From NCBI RefSeq assembly GCF_052089425.1, contig NZ_JBQCZW010000020.1:1-45207 (forward strand): a DNA stretch of 45,207 nucleotides, in the 5' to 3' direction. This DNA is from Ancrocorticia sp052089425 (GTDB lineage: Bacteria; Actinomycetota; Actinomycetes; Actinomycetales; Actinomycetaceae). The first letter of the stretch is position 1, and the number at the start of each line of letters is the position of its first letter. Shown piece after piece: positions 40,417 to 45,207 of this stretch. The notes beneath the pieces were generated by a model. That model was not told the origin of the DNA. It worked only from the letters and a program-made list of their open reading frames with translations, and did no database searches. A program made the translations under genes and the position numbers.

Positions 40417-41507
40417 GAGTTGCTCTGGCCGTTTCTCCCCTGCCCGGATTGCGGGTGGGGGAGGCTCATGCCATCGTCAGGCAGGCGTGGCTGACAGAAC
40501 GTCCAGATACGATCGCCTCTAGGCCGGTGACCGATGCGATTGGCATGCCGTTCGTGGGTTCTGGTGCCGAGGACGTGTTGGCCGGGGCGAATCCGCAGCC
40601 CGTGGAACGCGGGGAGGCTGGAGAGAGGCACTTTGCCTATTGGTCAGATCCGGGTTCGCAAGCGGGTGCAAGCGTGCTGTTGGACTACACCCACATCCTG
40701 AACGGCATTCCGCAGGAGGGCGCCATCCGTTCTTCGCGGCTGGTGGGCGATGATCTGGTGTGGGCTGCCTCCCGCGGGGCCGAACGGGTGCGTGTGGTGT
40801 TGCCGGTTCCGGGTTCCGTGAGCGATTTGGGAACGGGCTTGCTTGAGCCGCTGGCCGGTGCGGGTCCGATTGCCGACCAGCTTCAGGGTGCGCGCCACCG
40901 GTTGGGGAACATGCGCGTTGAGGTAGTTGTGCCTGGCGAACAGCAGCTGTTGGGGCTCTCGGGCGTTGCCAGATCGTGGATTGCCCACGGGCTTGGAGCT
41001 GAACAGGCTCAGCAATTCGAGAATACTTTTAGTGAGATCGTGGCGCAGATTCCTGAGCGTACCGGTGGCCTCACCATTGTGGGGGCGGGCGGAGGGTTCG
41101 AACGCAACATTTACGCAGGATGCGGCGGTGGAATCGCGTATATTTTGGCGCTTCTGGGCGGCCAGATCGTGACCGCCGGGCATCTGTGCGTGGACCCCAT
41201 GGGCGAGGAGATCGAGCACAGCGATCTGTTCGTGTACGTGTGCGGACACATCGGGGAGGACTTGCCCTCCGGTTTGCTCGCCGGTAGCAGAATTGCGGCG
41301 GAGAGCGGGGTGCCCGTGGTGGTGATCTACGATTCTGGGGCGATTCGAAAGGGCGAACTGGCTCGCCTTGGACTGAACGGCGCTTATGAGATTCGTCCCG
41401 AACGTTCCTTCTCCGAATCGGAGGCAACTACTGAGGAACTGGCGGATCTGCCCCGCAGGCTCGAAGAAATTGTGGGGCGCGTTGCACGCACATGGGGCTG
41501 GAACTAA
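40413..41507 (+). CDS. Glycerate-kinase-like protein, divergent
   Basis: The 364-aa protein starts GTG within the ATGA-type overlap of the peptidase stop. The C-terminal half follows the glycerate kinase (GlxK/GarK) layout: a Gly-rich tract VGAGGGFERNIYAGCGGGIAYILALLG, an acidic strand (SDLFVYVCG), and VPVVVIYD. The N-terminal half matches only weakly (MRVALAVSPLPGLRVGEAH). Expected charged residues of the kinase site, seen as the T-G-E-G-R-I-D-type motif, read VCGHIGEDLPSG here. It is paired with erpA, like Rv2205c with Rv2204c. A catalytic role is doubtful; a structural or regulatory paralogue is possible. Confidence 0.7.
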   Translation: MRVALAVSPLPGLRVGEAHAIVRQAWLTERPDTIASRPVTDAIGMPFVGSGAEDVLAGANPQPVERGEAGERHFAYWSDPGSQAGASVLLDYTHILNGIPQEGAIRSSRLVGDDLVWAASRGAERVRVVLPVPGSVSDLGTGLLEPLAGAGPIADQLQGARHRLGNMRVEVVVPGEQQLLGLSGVARSWIAHGLGAEQAQQFENTFSEIVAQIPERTGGLTIVGAGGGFERNIYAGCGGGIAYILALLGGQIVTAGHLCVDPMGEEIEHSDLFVYVCGHIGEDLPSGLLAGSRIAAESGVPVVVIYDSGAIRKGELARLGLNGAYEIRPERSFSESEATTEELADLPRRLEEIVGRVARTWGWN

Positions 41508-41557
41508 CTACTAGGATGGCGATACTCTGAACAGAGGACTACTACGGAAGGTTTTCG

Positions 41558-41908
41558 ATGACCGAGATTCTCGATACCGCAACACATAACGTCATGCTCT
41601 CCGACGAGGCGGCCGCAAAGGTCAAAACACTCCTCGAGCAGGAAGGGCGCGATGATCTTCGCCTTCGGATCGCGGTTCAGCCAGGAGGCTGTTCAGGCCT
41701 CATGTACCAGCTGTACTTCGACGAGCGCATTCTCGATGGAGATGCCCTTCGCGATTTTGACGGCGTTGAGGTGATTGTGGACAAGATGTCCCGCCCATAC
41801 CTTGATGGTGCGAGCATCGGATTTGCTGACAGCATCGAGCGTCAGGGTTTCACCATTGATAACCCGAATGCTCAGGGTTCCTGCGCCTGCGGCGATTCTT
41901 TCCACTGA
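41558..41908 (+). CDS. erpA: Iron-sulfur cluster insertion protein (ErpA/HesB type)
   Basis: A-type Fe-S carrier of 116 aa that hands clusters to apoproteins in the cytoplasm. The three conserved cysteines are C45 (GGCSG) and C109 and C111 (SCACGDSF). The HesB fold is normal in length, with LTDEAAAKVK-like opening MLSDEAAAKVKTLLEQEG. The ATG has cggaagg 6 nt before it. It lies 50 bp after the glycerate-kinase-like gene on the same strand. Confidence 0.95.
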   Translation: MTEILDTATHNVMLSDEAAAKVKTLLEQEGRDDLRLRIAVQPGGCSGLMYQLYFDERILDGDALRDFDGVEVIVDKMSRPYLDGASIGFADSIERQGFTIDNPNAQGSCACGDSFH

Positions 41909-41960
41909 TTGACGCCCGACGCCTTCCCACGCACACCCATTGACATTCTTGAAAGGTACT

Positions 41961-42977
41961 ATGCGCCCGCGTATTACTGCGGCTGTACTGGCGGTTGGCC
42001 TTGCCCTCACGCTTTCAGCGTGCAACTCTGACGATACCGACGGTTCCCCGAGTGAAGGAGCAACTGGTTCGGTCAGCGAAAACCCCAGCGAATCGCCAAC
42101 CGAAGCACCTGAGGTGGTGGAATCCGACGAGGGTATGCCCACCGCCACGGAAGATGAGGACGGTAACGCCGTCCTTGAGTTCCCTGAGAGTGATGCACCT
42201 GCAGATATTCAAGTCAGTGTGGTGGAGGAAGGCGAAGGCGAGGAGATCGTTCCCGAATCGATCGTCAAGGTTGATTACACGGGTCAGGTATGGGGAAGTG
42301 ACGAGCCGTTCGATTCCTCGTTCCCCGCGGGAAACTCCGCCGGATTCCCTCTTTCTAACCTTGTCAGCGGATGGACCTACGCATTGGACGGCCATCACGC
42401 CGGTGGCAAGTACATCATCTCCATCCCAACGGATTACGGCTATGGCCCTCAGGGAGGAAACTCTGCGGCGGGAATTGGCCCGGATGACACCATCGCGTTC
42501 TACATCGAGGTACATGACAGCTGGTCGTCTGCCAGCACTGGCGAAGCGGACGCAACCGTGGAAACCCCTGCAGATGAACTTCCCGTGACTCTGGACGCCG
42601 AAGCAGGCGCTCCCGTGACCGATATTGCGGTCAATGATGGTGAGAAGGCCCCCACTGAACTCGAAGCCACCGTGATCACTCGCGGAAGCGGAGAAGAAGT
42701 GACCGGCGAAGGCGCTACGTTGTTCATGAACTACGCCGCCATCTCTTGGGATGGCGAAGTGTCAGAAAACTCGTGGACCGGTGAACCGGAAGATTTCCAA
42801 GGCGCACAGCAAATCGTCCTTGGTAGCGGAACGGTCTTTGATTCATTGGATGGGGTACCCGTCGGATCGCGTGTCCTCCTGACGATCCCAGAATCTGATG
42901 GTGGGGAGCAACAAGTCTCCTCGCCAGCCATGGTGGCCGTGGTGGATATTCTCGGTTTCCTACCCGCTGCCCAGTAA
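41961..42977 (+). CDS. FKBP-type peptidyl-prolyl isomerase lipoprotein, two domains
   Basis: Secreted lipoprotein of 338 aa, expected to help fold exported proteins. The signal peptide ends at the lipobox LSAC (Cys22) followed by an acidic Ser/Glu/Pro-rich linker. The first FKBP domain (about residues 85-190) has IVKVDYTGQVWGSDEPFDSS and IPTDYGYGPQGG. The second (about 225-338) is more divergent, with the FKBP core near VFDSLDGVPVGSRVLLTIP and little of the usual active-site aromatic set. ATG 41961 has gaaagg before it. A decayed second copy of the gene follows 35 bp after the stop. Confidence 0.9.
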   Translation: MRPRITAAVLAVGLALTLSACNSDDTDGSPSEGATGSVSENPSESPTEAPEVVESDEGMPTATEDEDGNAVLEFPESDAPADIQVSVVEEGEGEEIVPESIVKVDYTGQVWGSDEPFDSSFPAGNSAGFPLSNLVSGWTYALDGHHAGGKYIISIPTDYGYGPQGGNSAAGIGPDDTIAFYIEVHDSWSSASTGEADATVETPADELPVTLDAEAGAPVTDIAVNDGEKAPTELEATVITRGSGEEVTGEGATLFMNYAAISWDGEVSENSWTGEPEDFQGAQQIVLGSGTVFDSLDGVPVGSRVLLTIPESDGGEQQVSSPAMVAVVDILGFLPAAQ

Positions 42978-42983
42978 CTAGCC

Positions 42984-43000
42984 GGTCCAAGTTCTGGACC
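42984..43000. terminator. Small hairpin after the FKBP gene
   Basis: ggtcca (42984-42989) pairs with tggacc (42995-43000) across a 5-nt loop, directly after the FKBP stop. It has no T-run, so it would be a weak terminator at best. Confidence 0.35.
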
Positions 43001-43011
43001 CTCATCGCACA

Positions 43012-43489
43012 TGTGGACCGAGGACGGCAATCCAGTCCTTGAATTCCGAGATAGTGATGTGTCCTCGGGCCTGCAGAACACCGTTATTGAAGAACATAAG
43101 GGTGAGGAGAACGCCGCTGACTCGCCGGTTCTGGCGGATTACGTGAGGCAAGTATGCGGCAACGATGAACCTTTTGATTCATCGTTGCCAACGGCAGTCC
43201 AATACAAATTCTTCTGAGCCAGCTCGTGACAGGATAGGGACTGACTCTTTCCGGCCACGTCATAGGAAGGCAAGCTTTCTGAGAACTCGTGGAGAGGCGA
43301 ACCCGAAGGATTGTCAGGCGACCGACCGGTTGCCGATGAGGTGCTACAGTGTTCGACTTCCTCAAGGATTTACCCGTGGGTTCACGAGTTCTTCTTGTGA
43401 TTCCCAAGTCAGATGACCGTGAGGAGAACGTTTCCTCTCCGGACATGGCGGCAGTAGTTCGACATTCCGGGCTTCCAAGAAGCGGCTAG
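43012..43489 (+). pseudogene. Decayed, deleted tandem copy of the FKBP lipoprotein gene
   Basis: Translating 43015-43215 gives TEDGNPVLEFRDSDVSSGLQ and later ADYVRQVCGNDEPFDSS, matching the parent from about residue 61 (parent EDGNAVLEFPESDAPADIQ and VDYTGQVWGSDEPFDSS). The copy loses its frame at a stop at 43215. DNA similarity continues to about 43275 (ggccacgtcataggaaggcaag against the parent near 42400), then jumps to SENSWRGEPEG and VFDFLKDLPVGSRVLLVIP, the parent's second domain, and ends with a stop at 43487-43489. About 350 bp of the parent (about 42410-42757) are missing, and the signal peptide is absent. It is a chimera of the first half of domain 1 and the end of domain 2, not expressible as a protein. 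Confidence 0.9.
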
Positions 43490-43507
43490 TTAGTTCAGAT
43501 ATAAGGT

Positions 43508-43540
43508 GAGAGTGCCCGGCCGGTTTGGCCGGGCACTCTC
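43508..43540 (+). terminator. Strong terminator after the FKBP pseudogene
   Basis: gagagtgcccggcc (43508-43521) pairs perfectly with ggccgggcactctc (43527-43540) over a 5-nt loop, followed by tgtttc. It is one of the strongest hairpins in the window and probably ended the original duplicated gene. Confidence 0.9.
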
Positions 43541-43680
43541 TGTTTCATTGTCTGGGTGGCGTCAGCGCAGCCGTCTTCGGTATCGACTTCTCGTGGCGTT
43601 CGATTTGGGACTTAAGGGCTAATATGGTGGACCTTCATCAAAATCCTAGAAGCCAGTGTGATCGGATTGGTCAGATTCCA

Positions 43681-43737
43681 TTGACACGGGAATCCTTAAG
43701 CTATAGAAATGAATCATTCTAGAAGGTTCTAGAATGA
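43681..43737 (+). promoter_or_regulatory. Promoter with overlapping palindromic operator
   Basis: TTGACA (43681-43686) and TATAGA (43702-43707), 15 bp apart, form a promoter. Just after it lies a perfect inverted repeat with 11-bp arms, tcattctagaa (43714-43724) and ttctagaatga (43727-43737), separated by gg. It covers the likely transcription start, so a bound repressor would block initiation. The regulator is unknown. Confidence 0.65.
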
Positions 43738-43753
43738 CTGAGGAGGTCTTACA

Positions 43754-43795
43754 GTGACGTTCATGTTGAAAGGTAGTGGGCTTCCCGTCTCATAG
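43754..43795 (+). CDS. Candidate 13-aa leader peptide
   Basis: GTG at 43754 is preceded by gaggagg with 7 nt spacing, the best ribosome site in the region, and encodes MTFMLKGSGLPVS before a TAG. It lies between the operator and the YfcC-like start. The peptide has no run of one amino acid as in classical attenuators, so its role may be to set ribosome position on the hairpin at 43804-43832 or on the next start site. Confidence 0.35.
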   Translation: MTFMLKGSGLPVS

Positions 43796-43803
43796 GCTAG
43801 GCA

Positions 43804-43832
43804 CTCTCCTCTACGAAGTGGTGGGAGGAGAG
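43804..43832 (+). promoter_or_regulatory. Leader hairpin before the YfcC-like gene
   Basis: ctctcctc (43804-43811) pairs with gaggagag (43825-43832), 13-nt loop, and a five-T run follows at 43849-43853. The stem hides a ggaggag purine tract. It may be an attenuator or a translation-control element. Confidence 0.35.
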
Positions 43833-43858
43833 CAGGAAACTCTAGGGGTTTTTGTAAG

Positions 43859-45207
43859 ATGACCATTAACAACACCGAATCCGACAAAGATGTGGGAAAA
43901 AAGAAGAAGTTCAAGTTTCGGCTTCCCCACGTGTACACCATCGCATTCTTCTTGATCATTGTCTTCGCCATCTTGACATGGATCATTCCATCTGGTCAGT
44001 TTGATACTGAGGTAATCTCTACGCCAGCAGGGGATAGAGAAGTTGCCATTGCTGGCAGCTATCACGAAATTGACAAGGTCTACACCGATCCGGATACAGG
44101 TGAGACCATTGACCTTCGTCAAGGCATCCCGCAGATTCTCATGGCAGCTACGCAGGGAATCCAGGCTGCAGCGGATGTTGTTGCGTTTGTCCTCTTGATT
44201 GGAGGATCTTTCGCGATTCTCACACGGACGAACGCGATCAACGCTGGTATGAGCCACGTGATCAAGCGGCTGAAGAACAAAGACGTTTTGATCATTCCGA
44301 TTGTTATGCTCATTCTGTCTGTAGGTGGCACGACGTTTGGGATGTCGGAAGAAGCTCTGCCTTTCTACGCGATATTTATACCCATCATGATGGGGCTTGG
44401 ATATGATTCCATGACGGCCTTCATCATCTGTTTCTTGGGACCAAACATTGGCTACACGGCCTCGACGATCAATCCCTTTAATGTTCTGATATCCCAAGGC
44501 ATTATAGGTATTGAAGGTAACCCTCAGCTGTGGCTGCGTGCGATCTTGTGGGTGATTCTCACGGCAGCTGGTATCGCCTGGGCGATGTGGTACGCGAGGC
44601 GTGTGAAGAAGAATCCCAAGCATTCCGTGACATATCGGGATGACTTTGCCAAGCGCGAAGAATTTGCGGTACTTGATACAAGTGAAGAACTGCCATTCAA
44701 GCTCCGCCAGAAGCTCGTGTTGGTAGTCTTCGCCATTGGCATGGGTGTGATTGTGTGGGGACTCATTGCTCAAGGCTGGTACATGGATGAGATCTCCATG
44801 GTATTCCTCGCGATGGGCATTCTTGCCGGAATTGTTGGAGGACTTCCTGAGCGCGTGATGGCGGACGAGTTCGTCAAGGGGATCGCTGACTTCGCGTACG
44901 CTGCCTGCATTATCGGTCTAGCACGTGGGATCTTAGTGGTTGCCGAAAATGGCATGATCATCGATTCGATCTTGAATGGGATGTCCAATGCTCTTTCCGG
45001 GGTACCTGCGGTCATTTACACGACGTTCATGTACATCGTGATTGGTGTACTTTCTTTCCTTGTTCCCTCATCATCCGGATTAGCGGCGCTCACTATGCCG
45101 ATTATGGGTCCATTAACTGAGCTTATGGGAATGAATCCTGAAGCGGCAGTGACAGCACTTCAGTACGCGAATCAGACGATCAACTCGATCAGTCCGGTAG
45201 CCGGAAT
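43859..45207 (+). CDS. YfcC/ArcD-family carrier, partial (runs off the window end)
   Basis: The frame from ATG 43859 stays open to the last base, giving about 449 residues of an integral membrane carrier. The start MTINNTESDKD is followed by a lysine-rich patch and the family signature LPHVYTIAFFLIIVFAILTW, IPSGQF (about residues 23-48). Later motifs are GGTTFGMSEEALPFY, FLGPNIGYTASTINPFN and LVPSSSGLAALTMPIMGPL. This is the YfcC family of the DcuC/ArcD-like group, which moves dicarboxylates, basic amino acids or small peptides. agggg lies 10 nt before the ATG. The 3' end and any downstream partner genes are outside the window. It is regulated through the leader described above. Confidence 0.9.
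   Translation, partial: MTINNTESDKDVGKKKKFKFRLPHVYTIAFFLIIVFAILTWIIPSGQFDTEVISTPAGDREVAIAGSYHEIDKVYTDPDTGETIDLRQGIPQILMAATQGIQAAADVVAFVLLIGGSFAILTRTNAINAGMSHVIKRLKNKDVLIIPIVMLILSVGGTTFGMSEEALPFYAIFIPIMMGLGYDSMTAFIICFLGPNIGYTASTINPFNVLISQGIIGIEGNPQLWLRAILWVILTAAGIAWAMWYARRVKKNPKHSVTYRDDFAKREEFAVLDTSEELPFKLRQKLVLVVFAIGMGVIVWGLIAQGWYMDEISMVFLAMGILAGIVGGLPERVMADEFVKGIADFAYAACIIGLARGILVVAENGMIIDSILNGMSNALSGVPAVIYTTFMYIVIGVLSFLVPSSSGLAALTMPIMGPLTELMGMNPEAAVTALQYANQTINSISPVAG

Larger units (their letters stand above)
43541..43858. other. Long leader/intergenic region before the YfcC-like gene
   Basis: This stretch of about 320 bp holds no long gene. It contains a -35/-10 pair, a palindromic operator, a 13-codon frame with a strong ribosome site, and a short hairpin before the next start. 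The first 140 bp (43541-43680) show nothing recognisable. Confidence 0.7.

Noticed and set aside
43804..43832. Purine tract ggaggag as the ribosome site of the YfcC-like gene
   Set aside because: It lies about 30 nt before the ATG at 43859 with no start codon in range; agggg at 43844-43848 is better placed.
1..45207. CRISPR arrays, tRNA genes, prophage or restriction/defence genes
   Set aside because: No spaced direct-repeat series, no T-loop/acceptor pattern of tRNA outside coding genes, and no integrase, phage structural or nuclease signatures were seen.

Overview
The window looks like the chromosome of a moderately GC-rich (high-50s % by eye) actinobacterium. Supporting signs are a glnA1/glnE/glnA2 set with a GlnR-type box, polyphosphate glucokinase, MapB-like methionine aminopeptidase, DUF4191 and DUF3043 proteins, an MMPL exporter, a DtxR-type iron box, several genes that look leaderless, and an actinobacterial-type rnpB. 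PTS sugar uptake, class I and II aldolases and a YfcC-type carrier would suit a host-associated, fermentative member of the Actinomycetales, perhaps Actinomycetaceae. The genus cannot be fixed from the sequence alone.

Layout. 1-390: leader region with a 17-bp direct repeat that may be an insertion-sequence end. 393-6450: catalase, a GNAT acetyltransferase, a GntR/UTRA regulator with a class II aldolase, an iron-regulated siderophore-interacting reductase, an M50-like membrane protease and a TetR regulator. 6600-9152: the divergent MMPL exporter. 9247-13410: a GlcNAc/glucose-type PTS permease broken by a 100-N assembly gap, an orphan glycine-betaine binding lipoprotein and a class I aldolase. 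13520-20896: YdcF, Nif3, a coiled-coil protein that has lost its zinc ribbon, YaaA, RNase P RNA, a membrane-GntR fusion, ppgK, map, a 67-aa protein and panB. 20989-32306: nitrogen region with a DUF2207-like protein, glnA2, glnE, a histidine phosphatase, a polar amino-acid ABC transporter, glnA1 and DUF4191. 32448-38863: a small exported protein, sucB and lpdA, two small conserved or hypothetical proteins, pyrD and DUF3043. 39058-45207: M20 peptidase, glycerate-kinase-like protein, ErpA, an FKBP lipoprotein followed by its decayed tandem copy, and a YfcC-family carrier cut by the window end.

From Nif3 to SucB the gene content resembles, from memory, the Mycobacterium tuberculosis Rv2215-Rv2230 neighbourhood (sucB, Rv2219, glnA1, glnE, glnA2, panB, Rv2229c, Rv2230c), and Rv2204c/Rv2205c match erpA and the glycerate-kinase-like gene. 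lipA and lipB, which usually sit next to DUF4191, are missing here.

No tRNA, CRISPR array, prophage or defence island was found. I saw no clear undescribed multi-gene system. The best leads are the membrane-tethered GntR fusion, the zinc-ribbon protein without its cysteines, the chimeric FKBP pseudogene, the structured leader of the YfcC gene, and a recurring TANNNT box placed 6 nt before SD-less start codons.
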